A stretch of 64,000 nucleotides of DNA, taken from assembly GCA_030062745.1 (NCBI GenBank), contig CP099841.1, forward strand, positions 18,541,398 to 18,605,397, written 5' to 3'. The translations under genes and the position numbers were made by a program. Origin of the DNA: Capitulum mitella (Eukaryota > Arthropoda > Thecostraca > Pollicipedomorpha > Pollicipedidae). Shown here piece by piece: positions 12,171 to 24,680 of the stretch (position 1 is its first letter; the number at the start of each line of letters is the position of its first letter). The notes below the pieces were generated by a model that saw only the letters and a program-made list of their open reading frames with translations, searched no databases and was not told the origin of the DNA.

Positions 12171-14100
12171 GAAAGCCCTTTCTAAAGCCTCGGGAGGGGG
12201 GGGGGGCAAACTTATTGGAAAAACCCAAAACTGGAAGGTCATACTGGATCTTGCTTGAGACGTAATGTACGACTTCCCTGTTGTGAAGATGGTTCATGCA
12301 TTTTTTTAGGAGGTATCCATGCACCAGTTCAGAGGAAGAACATATACTTTTCCATCCCAAACCCGTACATCAGCGGTGACGTAAATGCGACAGTGACGTG
12401 TACGGCAGGTGGCACCCTGTGCGCACGGTTTCACGGAGTCGAAAACAGCGTCTGCACGCCGCAAAATTATGTCAAGGACCACCGCTATTTTGCGCGTCTT
12501 TCACTTCGTTATTGGCCGGAAAGCGCCGGCTGATGGCGGTTAGAGAGTCTCCTGGCATTTCTGACCACCCCTGTCCCAGCACCACCATGTCCTCCGCTGA
12601 TCGCTAGCCTCTGCAGGAAGGAGTCGAGCCGGCCTGAGCGGGGCTGCTGGGCAGCGTGGCCGGGCCGCGCTGTGTGGATAGCCTGAAACAACACTCCGAC
12701 CTGTCATCGATGGGCTCGGCCGCCGGGGCGCCCGAGTGGAGGCAGAGTGTCGTGATGAGGTGAAAGCCGGCCCAGGTGCCGTGCACAGTGGTTGTGCTCA
12801 GCGCCCGTGCACACTGACACAAACGGTCGACCACACACAAGCCGCCGCTTGGCGACAGGCCCTTGCCGTGTGTGCGAGCCACATGGCAACAGGATTTTGA
12901 CTGGGAGTACACGGTGACTGAAATTTAGGTGGTGGGCAGGAAAAGCATGTTACGCAGTTTGTCCTATAAGAATGTTATGGGTGATTAGAACTGGTAGCCG
13001 TTTTTGTCCTCTTTCATGTTTGAATATGGATGTGTTTTGACATTTGCAGAGTATGAATGTGTACTCAGATTGTTCGTTATATGCGCGCAAAATGTCATGG
13101 ATTTTTCCGCTCATAGGGCGCATTTTGCAGTTTTTCATCACTGGAAACCAAACATGTGCCGGGATCCTGTTGAAATGCAGGCTATCCTTGTTTTGCGTCA
13201 CACTCTAAGCTAAACAGGGTAAGTGTTGCGCCACCGTTTTTCTCTGGAGGGACACGATCTTTCCGAGATGACGCAGTGACCAGCCCACGTCAACGAAGGA
13301 TTGAATGCAACACAGGGATAACCTGCATCCCATCAGGATCCAGGCACATATCTGATGAAAACCGATCATGGGTATGGCGTTGGATAGTCAACGAGCATTG
13401 CTACCTCCAGCAAACAGTTGAGTTCCCAATGGCGTATAAAAATAGTGTATGCCAGCACAATTCCGTCGTGCATCGTTGCCACCGTGGTCAAATGGATGTG
13501 GAGCCACATAAATAACCCAATGTGCAGCAGACACTGGATTCTAGTCCAGGAATGCGGCCAACTGTCTGGCCCAACACGGAGAGGGTCATCCGGTCAAGGG
13601 TGAGACAGCTTCGTGGAGCTGCACGGCACTGTTAATCTGGTTTCGTGTCTGGGGTGACGTAACGCCACGTTTAGGAGCACTAGGGCTGGGAAATGATGAC
13701 ACGCTGAGCCAGCTCTTACTAGCATGTATCGATCCAGCGTCATTTGCTTGAGGAGGCTGTAGTGAAACAGACATATTAATCGATATCTGCAGGGAAAAAA
13801 GTAGTCGTTACTCCGTTTTGGAGCTAAAATGCATCACCGTACTACACTGTGGAGCTTCTCAGAGACTCCGTTTCCTCAGATGATCATCCAAAGGCCTTGT
13901 GTCTACCAAACCATGGTGCTCACCTCAGAATGTTCTCGCGAGACCCGACTCCTCGTCATCCCCGAGTCTCAGCTCCGACCTCTGAGGACGCTTCGAGGCG
14001 GGCACTACACCTTGCGAAGCACGCTGTGGTCACTTCCCCGCACTCCAGCCCGGGCATCCCCACTGTCCGGAGACGGAGCTCAGATCCACCTGGTCACGTG
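12171..14100. other. no gene seen; small CpG-rich patch
   Basis: A G-run lies near 12193. A CpG-rich patch at about 12400-12900 has open frames on both strands, including a minus-strand frame ending at 12604, but I recognise no domain and no splice-consistent exon. The rest is AT-leaning with nothing I can support. Confidence 0.4.
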
Positions 14101-14104
14101 GTTT

Positions 14105-14392
14105 GAGGCGTGTTTGGTATGAGGCCTGTCTGTCTGGGGTCTGTCTTGTGTGGGATCTGTCTGGTCCAAGGGCTGTCTAGTCTGAGGTTTGTCTGTGTTT
14201 GTTTGTGTGTCTGTCCTCTGTTCTTGGGTATGTCTGGTCTAGTTTCTATTCTGCCCGAGAATGACTGGTCTGAGATCGCCTGGTCCGAGAACTGTGTGGT
14301 CTGATTTTCATCCTGTCTGAGATAGGTTTAATCTCAGACCTGTCTGGTCCGAGGCCTGTCTAGTCTGAAGTCTGCCTGTCTGGGATCCGGCG
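14105..14392. repeat. degenerate minisatellite of 'gtctggtctgaggcct' units
   Basis: Variants of a unit of about 16-20 bp (gtctggtccgaggcct) recur more than ten times, with an interruption near 14190-14240. Confidence 0.7.
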
Positions 14393-14689
14393 GACGGAGA
14401 CCCGGGAGCCGGACGGGTCCCTTCGTGCCGGGTGAAGAGCCGCCTGCTCGGCCCCGCCGGCGACCGACCGACCCACCAGTCACTGTATGAACTGCGTGTG
14501 TTTGCCCAACTCATAAGGATGATTAATTGTCGGGCCGCAGTGTGCGCGATTAGCTCGTATTCACTGCGGTGTCAATTGCCGGAGAGGCTCGTAAAAACGG
14601 ACGGCTGGCGACTGCAGGGAGCGGTGAGAACGGGGCTCCTGCTGAACGGGGAGAGGTCAATGGTTTAAGTGTTGAAACAGCGCCCTCTC

Positions 14690-14753
14690 CCTCTCTCTCC
14701 CCCTCCCTCCCTCTCCCTCTCTGTTCCTCCCTCCCTCCTTTTCTTTTTTCTCT

Positions 14754-14786
<33 letters not shown>

Positions 14787-14806
14787 CCTCTCTCTCTCTC
14801 TCTCAA
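14690..14806. repeat. CT-rich microsatellite
   Basis: Runs of CTCTCC and CT. The RE-rich and SL-rich frames here are artefacts. Confidence 0.95.
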
Positions 14807-14819
14807 CCGTCATAATATA

Positions 14820-17250
14820 AACATATTGTTGCTAACATACAACTTCTTTGTCAGTAGGTAACTTACACTACTAATCACTACAATCTATGGATCTGGTAGT
14901 AAAACTACCAATTATTGAAATGTTTCTGATTATTAACACTAACTTCGGTATGGTGACACATGAAATATGGGCCTATCTGTCTGCCTCTCATGCACTATGG
15001 CGCAAAAATAACAGTAATATTATGGTGGCCTGCGATGCAATACATGAAGTTTCGTAGGCAAAACTCGAGAACTGTTCAAAAAGACTGCAACGATTTCCTT
15101 TTTAAGCTTTCTTAGACAGCAGGCTGTGCTTTCGAGGGCTACCTGTCTGTCGACTAGGTGGGGGCGTAAGACCATAGGCCGTAGACCACAGACCACAGGG
15201 CATTAGACCAAAGAGCTAAACTACAGGGTGTTGCCGTCATCAATTTACAGTCCGTCAGTCTACTTTCTCTTTTCTCATAACACATAATGTTACCAGAAGC
15301 TTAGGTAAGCAGTCACAAAAGGAGGACGTAATGCTGTGGTAAGGAAATCCCCGAGGAACGGAAAGGCCGAAGCACCCCTTTGGCAAAAGTTTCCGGTGCT
15401 TCAGGTACGCCCCTATCGCCGTCACCGAGGCATATCTGCAGCTCTTATCTACGGCTGACAGGCCCGCTTTCTCAGGCTGTGCTTTATCGCCACACTGTAA
15501 TGCCCGCCTAAGGCGGCGTGGGTTGCTGCAGCGCCTGTCGGACGGGCCGCGGGAACCGGCCGCATGACGACTGATTTCGGTAGAGACTGATACACGGGTG
15601 ACGTCAGCCAGTCTGCCTGCCAGTATCAAGCCCCGGTCGCGTCCGCAGGTGTCTGACGGTGGCGTGCCTCGTTACAGTGGACTGCTGTGAGGAAAGTGGC
15701 AGGCCAGTCGGTGCGGGACCCAATCAGCCGCCGGCGGTGTGTTTCTTGAGCGTCAGTGGTTTCGAGGAAACAATGAAGGGATCAAAAGACGTAACTTGTC
15801 TTCCGGCTGCTAAAGGAATGGAACATGGTTTCGCAAAATTGTTGCGAAAATAACGCCTTCACCTTCAGAAAAAAAGAAAATAGAGAGTTCATGGCTCGTT
15901 GCTTGGGCACGTTTCGGTAACAGCACGAAAAACCTTCAAAGAAGCACCCATGTCACAGGCAATGTATAGATAAGCATCGACATCAGTGGACATTAGTGAC
16001 GCAGCCCCAGATCTCGCAACGCCGTGACCGTGGCGGCTGAACCAGCTCGATGCGCAGTGTTCCCATGACTCGGCACATCCGACGACCACCCGCTGCAAGT
16101 TGTTTGCAACAAACAGCCGAGCCTCCCAACTCCATTGGTTCGTTTGGGCGGATGTCTCACCGCAAATAGCCACCATCCAAGACCAGACAGCAGACGCCGG
16201 AGAGTCAACTCGTTCAGCTGTGTCTGCAGTATTCTCGCTGACTTCGTGACTCTAAACTTCTTAAAACAACTCTCCAAGGCGTCCGCGGACGCTCTGCGTG
16301 ACATGAGAAACATCTCCTCACTTGGAGGTGAGCATCCATTGAAAAACAGCGAGAAAACGCCTGCATGCGCGTTCGAGAAGCTTTGCAGAAGGCATCGAAC
16401 TTGCATAGGAAGGTGTAACGCATCGAAGGCCTGATTTATTCAAGAAACAAATCGGCACATTCCAGTTCTCTTAACTTCGGAAATTGGTATCTACATCTCT
16501 CGTGCTTGGTTTTTTCTTTGACATTTAATGACCTAGCCTCTAAAGCAAAGCGCCGCTGTTTTGCAGAGTAATGCGCCCTCTTACGAATGCTTCAGCCATC
16601 TGGGTATTCCTTGTTAAAAGATGATGGGGTACCTGGCTCGCTACGCAGTGTAATGCAACCTACTCAATTTCTATGTTTATATTCATTTTCTTATGCCAAC
16701 GTGCATAGAAGTCAGTCGAGACGTTAGATTCTTACCATTCGATCTCAGCGTTCTAGAACGTAACAGTGGTGTCACGGTAATTTTTTAGGCTGGGTCACAG
16801 AGCTGCCGATTGCGTCCTTCATTGATACTCGATGCAAGGGGTGGGTCATAAATGACTCATGGTAACTCGAGCATGATGACGTAGAAATTTCAGCGGCAGC
16901 CACAGAAAAACTGGCGTTTCAAACATTTCAGAGTGCACAGCTCTCATTATCGATCATCTGACTGTATGTTGCGGCTCCACTAAAATTTGAAACAAGTTGA
17001 AACGTCTTGTGGGATGTACTGAGCACATCGCTGAATGGGTTAGGTATATATTGAACATATCACTAGGTACCTATGTGACAAATATCACTTCAGTTAGTCC
17101 CTCTTGAGTCATCTGACTACCGACGTCGGTCAGAAACTCGCGTGTGGCCCTGCTTATTATTGACAGACATGTACCTGTTATGATGTTTGTGCTGCCACCG
17201 GGTCAGACTGTCCAGGACCGGCCTTTACCAGGCTGGACTGTACAGGTCAG
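14820..17250. other. no gene seen
   Basis: Between 15168 and 15240 there is a short run of 'agaccacag'-type repeats. The open frames at 15.3-15.6 and 16.0-16.4 kb have no recognisable domain. Confidence 0.45.
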
Positions 17251-17480
17251 TGCTGTGCCCGTCTGTGCTGTGTCACTGCACAGTCGGCCCCGGCTGCAGC
17301 AGAGCCGGGCTGCCGGTCTGCAGCCGGGGCGGCCGGTCGCCGGAACAGGGCGGGGGTGTCGGTCCGCTATCGCCTGCCGATCTCGGCTGACGGGCCCCCG
17401 GCTCCGGATCATAGCCGCCGAGCCCACCGGATGATCCAAGCCAGGGCGCTCCTACCGGACCCGGCCAGGAGACGGCCTGG

Positions 17481-17588
17481 CTCGGCCCGGCCCGGAGCAG
17501 TGCAGTGAGGGGACGGCTCGGCCCGGCCCGGAGCAGTGCAGTGAGGGGACGGCTCGGCCCGGCCCGGAGCAGTGCAGTAAGAGGACAG
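17481..17588. repeat. 36-bp tandem repeat, 3 near-perfect copies
   Basis: Three consecutive 36-bp units starting CTCGGCCCGGCCCGGAGCAG. The first two are identical and the third has a few changes. It sits in a GC-rich block (about 17.2-17.6 kb). The repeat has no spacers and is not a CRISPR array. Confidence 0.95.
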
Positions 17589-17589
17589 C

Positions 17590-19500
17590 CCTGCCTCACT
17601 CAAAACAAAAATGCCCGCCCTCCACCACACCCTCTACCTCCGACCACACTGACCACAGGCAGGCTCGCTCCGGACTGAGTCCCAATCAAAACGAGCATAA
17701 TCATATTCTACCACACCCTCTACGTGCAGCGCCAGGTGGGCTCCCTCCAGAGTGAGCATGGGTATCGGGCGGCCGTCAGGTGGACGACACTGAGGCGGCC
17801 GAGGAGCGGTGCCGGTTGAGGACGATGAGTGTGGACAAGTGTGGTGAGGACAGCGCGACGGCCATTGAGGTAGTCGGGCGTTGTGCAACCTGTGTGGTGG
17901 TGTACTTGGTAACAAACTGGGTACAGATAATGTCCGGAGCGCATTTTATTGCTGGTGGAGAGGGCTACCAACTCCTTTTTACACCACTTCATAACCAGGT
18001 AACAGTGTCTATAGATTGCAGCCACTGAGGCTGCTGCAGTAATTGCTGTTCGGAGAAGCCTTATTGCTCGGAGATCGGTACCGGTGGAGGCACTTTACTC
18101 TGAAGACCTTCATCAGCACCACGACTGGCCAACTACCAGAGCGACCAACCACCCCACAGTACAGACCACCAACCGCCTGCCGACCCTCGCACGGACTTCC
18201 TAGCGGTCAGCCTTCCCAAGCAGCCGCTCAATGGCCTCGTATATACCGGACCGTGAAAGTCCGACCGGCGGGCTTTCCTGGCGCCAGAGGCCCGCAACTA
18301 ACGGGTCCGTGCAGGCCTGGACAACTCGGTCCCCGCCCGCCAGGCTGTCCAAGCTGCGAGGGCCATGTGCGGCCGGTCGACGGCACCGTTAGACAGTGGA
18401 TACGCTAGATCTGATGGCCGTGCCACTCGAGTCACTGAGCGGTACCATCACTCAGTCTCGGCGATATTTCTCAGATAAGACCTGATTTTTGCTCACCAGT
18501 AACCTGTAAAGTGGCGTAATGACTTCGCTTCGTGCTCTTACATGCTGGCCTGAAAGTGATACGTTCAGTGAGGGTTTCTCTACGTATAAGACGCATGACA
18601 TCAGTTTTCTGAACGCAGTTCTAAAAAATTACCTCGCAGTTTTACAATGGAAATCTTAGATGTTGGCATCATAAAACATGAATCGGTGCTTTAGAATAAG
18701 GCCAATGCTACTATGTAACGATTAATATATGCTATGAGTCGCCTTGTTACTCTAAAAACATCTAAAGGTATCTAAGTCGGAATAAAAACATAAAATGGCA
18801 AAAATGGTTTGAGCTTTTGGTTCCTTTTTTCACCAGAAACCAAGGTCGTGGCTTTTGGGTCTGCGATCAGTGTCTATAGCTGATCTCAAGCCGGACCAAA
18901 AAATCGTGCATAGTGAACAGCCAGCGGTACCCAACGCCCCTTAGTTCTTCTTTTGCGGGGCGCCCCTTAGTCTCGGCTGGCCACAGTCCTATTACTGGTT
19001 GCAGAAATACTGAGCACAATTAAAAAGCAGTCTGCGTCTAGTTTGCTGATTTGCAGTTATTTCAGTGGGGCCGATGTTTTGATGCGTAGTTGGAAACAGG
19101 TGGCGTGTTTCTCCGAGTTCCCTGGCGGTTATTGGGAATTTTTAGATGAATTCCACTGCTGGCATTCAGAGTCGCATCCACTCATGCCACATGCTGAGTT
19201 TTGGCCTATGGCTTCTATAGAACTGATTGGTATGAAAAGCATATTTCCGTTTGATTTATCTCCTTTGCCCACCAAAAACAACTGAAATACGTCCGAATGA
19301 CTTCCAGAAAATCAATCTTGACGCCGAGACAATTTTTCATGTTTCTACCATTCACCAAATGCTGTGATGATTTAGAACATTTAGAGGACGAGGCAACCAC
19401 TACACTGATTTGGGTAACGACGGCAATGATTTTTCTGTTCATTGTTATTCTTTCACACTCGCCGACAGGTTTAACTGCTGGCGCTACCGGTGAAGATGCT
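17590..19500. other. no gene seen
   Basis: A GC-rich part to about 18.4 kb has open frames on both strands without a recognisable domain. The rest is AT-rich. Confidence 0.4.
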
Positions 19501-19503
19501 GAG

Positions 19504-20960
19504 TTAACCCACCCTGTACGGGGGGGAGGTGTTTCAACACCCCCTCAGATTGTTCCGCCATAGTAAAAACGGAAGAACACAGTGCGGCCAAATCTAAAGC
19601 ACCTTTCTTATTACCCAATTGCACATATCCTGTGAAAATTTCAGCCCAAGTCACGTCAAGTCATTGGCCTAGATTAGGTTAAACAAGTCAACCTCAGATA
19701 ACTTTTTCGGGGATGGACCGAAGGGTTATATGATATGACAGAAAATACAGTTTGCATATTTCATCTTTCTTTTTTGGAAAATACCAGATCAATTACCTCA
19801 GGCCACATCAATTTTAGTTCCTTTTCAAAATTTTGTCTGAATTTGAACGGATTTTTACGGGATTGCGATGCTCAAATATTACCAGCAACATGAACCCTTA
19901 CATGTGCTACCATCATGTGACCAGAGCACCCGTGACCTTGGCTCAGTCTCTAATCCATCAATATGGGTACATGTTATAAACCCAAACGTTTTGCCCAGAA
20001 TTAGTAATTTGCAGTTCTACAGGGTTAAAACAGATGGCGAATTCGAATCTTTAGTTCAAAATAATATTATCTTTCACTGTACAGCAAAACGAGGCCACTA
20101 GAGGTCATCCGAAGCCACTGACCCCTTTCACCTGAGCAATACATTAAAGGAGTTTGTTGTGACCTTGAATGGGTCACTGCAAAGTGTAAAAATAATGCTA
20201 GAGATAGCTTGCCAGATTAAGGTTGCACTGAAAGAAAATTATTTCACGGTCATGTACATCTGACTTATTCCTTCGTAAGGCAGGTGAATCTAATGGCGTA
20301 GGAGATTGTCGGCTGGTGACCTCATATGAGTTCATATAAGGCCTCTGCTGACCTGTTCCGAGCCATGAGAGATATTCCACTTGCCACGTAGACCCCGATA
20401 AAACCTTGAATTTTTCGATTCTCATCATTTAAAAATTTGACCATAGTTGACACCAGCCGCTCTTTGGTGTCTAAAATAAAAAACTAAGAACCTGAAATCT
20501 TCTTAGGTATCTAAAGTGTGCTTGGATATCTCATCAGCACCCTCTTAAATACAAATAAGCCATAAAAATATTTTCACCAGTAAGAAGAAAGAGGACGTAC
20601 ATTTTGCAAATGTACCATGTTGGAACGATGACGTGACTTTACTGACTTGCGCTGAAATTAAAAAATGTAAATTGACTTAAAAAAGGGTTGTTTGGCGTGT
20701 TGTTAGCTGTCGTGTAAAGCATAAGTTCAGCAAAAATATGGATTAGTTACCAAGCTATTAAGAAATCATAAAAACGCTAAGTTTTGAAAATTTTAGATAT
20801 ATTTTCTTAAAATTTGGGCAATTTTTAAAAATGCCACTGGTTTCGAGCTCAGCTCTTAAAGTGCTTTACAATGATGTGTCTTTCATTTTCCCCGACGCAT
20901 GGTTCGCGAGTTAGAGGGGGGGAATGTTCATACATCCCCTTGGTACGAGGAAGGTGGATC
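19504..20960. mobile_element. possible old TTAA element (piggyBac-like architecture)
   Basis: The left edge is TTAACCCACCCTGT, followed by a G/C hairpin (GGAGGTGTTTCAACACCCCC) and a segment with AAAGCACCTTT. Near 20860-20945 the reversed sequence shows a similar order: CCC-rich end, hairpin GGGAATGTTCATACATCCCC, then AAAGCACTTTA. The terminal repeat itself is eroded on the right, so that end is approximate. The interior has no transposase. The design resembles the well-supported 1.21-kb family but the sequence is different. This is an inference from architecture. Confidence 0.35.
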
Positions 20961-23100
20961 TGACCACTGGTACGGGAAGCGTTAAGCCAGTTAACAACTT
21001 GCGAATTATCAACCACATGGTATGGGCCCTACTTTCATTCCTTTATATCAGTCAATGTCTGCGTCATCGAAGAAGGTGTTGGAATATCACGCGAATAAAA
21101 GTTTCCAATTTGTGGTAAGTTCAGTTTTTGGCATATGTTTGTGCCCTTCAGTGGTAGACCCACTGAGCTCGCGGCTGCTAATTTCCCTAATCGAAACGTG
21201 AGTCACATTTGTCGTATCTTGCCAAACTTTGATACCGTGTAAAACGCCACCGACGCTTGCAACATTCTCGGAAGTCGTCGGGCGTTGTATAATTGCTTCG
21301 CTTATCGCTTATCGCTTGCCAAAGCCTGAATGCTCAGAACTTTTGACAGAGCGGGGCCCGGAGGAAGCCGCGCGAGTTTGTCGTGTCGTCATCGGTCATT
21401 GATGTGATTCCTAAGTACATGTCTTGCGCAGGAATTCGGACACCGGTTGCATAAGGCAAAGTTTATATTTCCTATGATCTTAACGTTATTAATTATTTCA
21501 TTATTTTGCTTTTCGCTTTTGCGGACATAGTACGAGTATAAATGTCAGATGGCGCCAAGCAGTTGACGGCTCCACTCAAGGTAAACGAAATATCTTAACA
21601 TCTGCAGGAATTTAGAAACACATACGTCATGCAAAAGGCTCGTAAACGTGCAGGAAAACATGACCCTCCTTGACTTCTTTTCCGTCCTTGTAAAACCTGT
21701 AGCTGCCATTCATGGATGGGCTAAAGTAAGGTAAAACTTTCAGTCATGAGCACGAGGGGTCGGTATTCACCCCAGCTACCATCTGCCCGTTGTGCACTTA
21801 CAAGGTCATGGAGCCCTTCCACTAGGTAAATTGAGAACAGGATTTGTTTCCCACGATTTTTCGCATATTTGGTCAGCTACTGTAACTTCGGCGTTACCAT
21901 CGATGCGATAGGGAAGTCTAGCGTAAATAAGGAAGCCCAAGCGGATTCGAGTACATCTAAAGTTATAGTGGTTTTTTAATGCAATGTCCCTCAAACGTCC
22001 AAATAGCAAATGTTTCTGCAAAGCAGGCTAGAATGTACTGACAAACAATTCACTTTTACGCTGAACGTCAATTTATTTGAGTAGCAAAAATCAGCTGTGG
22101 CAATGGGATGAATCCCATCTGAATCCACGTGACAAAGTCACTTGGGCGCTTAAAGGAAATGGCCTTTAGAAAAAAATGAGCTATAGTAGACCGAAGATAT
22201 AAGACCGAGCTTATTCGAAACGTATCAGACGAGTCATGCAGGCTAAATTAAAGCTGAATGAAATCACGGCACTTGTTCAACACGTGTACTTGTTCATGGT
22301 TCAACAGCGTCTTGTTTTCCGTTCCTCTGCAAATCCGAACAATCAAAAGCCACCAGGAAAAAATGAACGATGGCCGAGCGGAAAAGGGCAATGTAATAAA
22401 AAACAGTATATGCAATAATAATAATAATACAGTATATACAATAATAATATAATAAAATATAATACAATAAAAAACAGTCATGCCGCTGCTCCGTTGCCCG
22501 TGAGAGGCCGGAGTGACAGGTCACGGCACAATCCATGTGTTCAGCGAGCAAGTCGCAAACGTACTGCGGCAGTGCAAGTGCACTTTTTATGTAATCGAAG
22601 CAAAATCATTAGCACCCGAAGCAAGGAAGCAAATTTTAAATGTTTTGTTGTACTGTTCCTCCGACAAATTTGGAGGAAGTTTCACTTAAAACCCCCAAAA
22701 CACACAATTGTCATGTCCCTGTCTATTGAGGCTTTATCAGCGATTTTCCGTGTTTTCCATGTAGTCGCCCATATCAGACGTCGTATCAGATGCATCCTTA
22801 ATTATCGCCAGATCCTGCAAGTGCTCGAGTACTTGATGGTGTTGCCATAGGCTTGGTTTTAGGTAGCGGGTTTTGCTGTTAGCCAGTTTTTTTTTATTAA
22901 ACCTTTGTGATTGCCTAAATCACTTTTTGCAAAATTAGTTTCTTCTTGTCATGCAAAGATATGTGTGTTATTACGATGTGTCCGGAAGCAGTCAGGACAA
23001 TGTTATTTTTTTTTCGTAGTGCGTGACACTTAAGACACGGATACCATTCTCTTTATTTCTTTGGAACTGTCTGACATTGTTCGAAGTGAAACTGGTTAAT
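20960..23100. other. no gene seen
   Basis: AT-leaning sequence with an (ATA)n-like patch at 22415-22470. No exon, RNA gene or transposon terminus is supported. Confidence 0.45.
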
Positions 23101-23723
23101 AACGGGTGAGCGCCATGAAACTGGAAAAAGTAACGCATCGCGTCCCCAAATTTTCACCCCATAAGCTCGGAAATCAGGTCACATACTCTGTATTTCATAC
23201 TCTTTCAGATGAACTCAGTGAATCTGCAATACAAGTCCCCTGCAGTCTCATAGGCGCACGCGCGCTAACACACCCTCCATCATTGTTCGCGGCACCCAGG
23301 TTAATTTCTCCGATCGCTCACTGAATCCTGAGGCTCAGCTGACGGTCAAATCTAGCTTCTCAGCCTCCTTCATACACTTTTTGTTTTACTGTCGCCCAGA
23401 AGTCTTCTATTGGTCATATCTGGGGAGACGGGGTATGACGGGAGATCCAACGTCTGGCGGGCGTAATGAGCGCTGGTGAGGTCTGGCCAAAACAGAGCAT
23501 CTTTCTCCCTATATTCGTCGTTTAGGAAAAGTATAAAAACCTCGCGCATGCGCTTCTCTCGGCATACATGGCCACTGATGTTGTTTTTGCTTGGCACAAT
23601 GACTGGGAGCGCCACACTCCCGCGACTCATGGCCACCAAGCAAAAGTTTCCGCGTAAACTTACTGCTGCGGCCGTCCTGAACTGTGGCGGCATCTGCAGT
23701 GTCTTTCCCGTCAGCGTCTCATC

Positions 23724-24520
23724 GGCACGGTGGCCTGGTGGGCTAACGTCCTGCGCGGTAACACAGTCACTTAGAAGTCGCAGGATCGAGGCCGTCTCAG
23801 GACAAATCAAGGTTTGGGCCGAAGGCGGAATCGCGTGTGTGCGCAGCGGCGTACGTGCCGTTGTTTGACTGCCTGGTGGTTTGCGACCGAGGAGAGATCA
23901 GGGGCGGCAGGACAGTCCAGGCCAGGGCTCGAGTCAGGTACGAGACGCTCCTGTTTGCTCCCTGCCCCTCCTGTCGCGAGCTGACTGTAACGACTTGCGC
24001 CATGGTCGCCACCAGGGCTATTCTCTGGGCCTCCTTTTTGCTACGTGCTTGATTTTAACGGGTACATTCCCTTTCTTCCCTGTGCTCGATTACAACCAGC
24101 ACGCTTCTCTTTCTGTCCTACGTTTTATTATAACGAGCCCTTTCTCTGTCTCCTCTGGCCGACTGATCTTAACGATCGAGTATATAGCAACCTTTTCCTT
24201 TCGTCACTTTGACTGCGGCTGACGCCCTCGCCCTCTATCATGTCGCCTGGCGATTTGTAAATGCCTCTATCACGGAATGATGCAGTCGTAGGTGCTGGCA
24301 TTGATCATTCTTTTGCATGTGGTTAATGAACTGTTCATATCTGGCCGTATAATATACGTTGCTGAATAGGCTACATTAAGAAGTACTCTGTAACTGCGGA
24401 GGTACGAACGGATTGTTGGGGAGGCCACGGGCTAGGTTCTTAACATTCTTTCCACCTGTTATCTGACATGGTTTGATACGTGTCCGCCTGCTATCTGACG
24501 TGGTTTGATACGTGTGCTCC
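23724..24520 (+). mobile_element. tRNA-headed SINE-like insert inside a mariner gene
   Basis: The insert begins with a tRNA-like head: an A-box-like TGGCCTGGTGGG near 23731 and a B-box-like GGATCGAGGCC near 23783, at tRNA spacing. The edges are set by the interrupted transposase frame, which reads ...SSA on one side and DETL... on the other. At the far end is a two-copy tandem of about 32 bp (ATCTGACGTGGTTTGATACG). At about 797 bp it is long for a SINE, so it may be a composite. No target duplication is clear. Confidence 0.6.
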
Positions 24521-24680
24521 TGCTGAGGAATAAAGCTGGCACTGACTGCCACTAAATGTCAAAAAGGACTCGTCGTCCATAAGCACCTCCAGGTCTCTAG
24601 CAGTCCCCATTGGTCCACGTGCCAGTTTGTGCAGTCTGGTCTTGTGGGTCTCTTTCTGAGATTAGCTGGCCCCGGGAACC

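Noticed and set aside
12604-12912. A minus-strand frame of about 100 residues in a CpG-rich patch as a host exon
   Set aside because: No recognisable domain, and no acceptor or donor sites that I could place with confidence. Other frames are equally open.
17481-17588. Near-perfect 36-bp repeats that could look like a CRISPR array
   Set aside because: The units are directly abutting with no spacers, and the rest of the window is clearly animal DNA.
17634-18025. Minus-strand frames that look partly coding
   Set aside because: The residues vary between overlapping frames and no family resemblance or splice signal could be shown.
23726-23800. A tRNA gene
   Set aside because: A- and B-box-like words are present, but no proper cloverleaf stems or anticodon arm are convincing. 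It sits at the edge of an insert in a transposon, so a SINE head is more likely.
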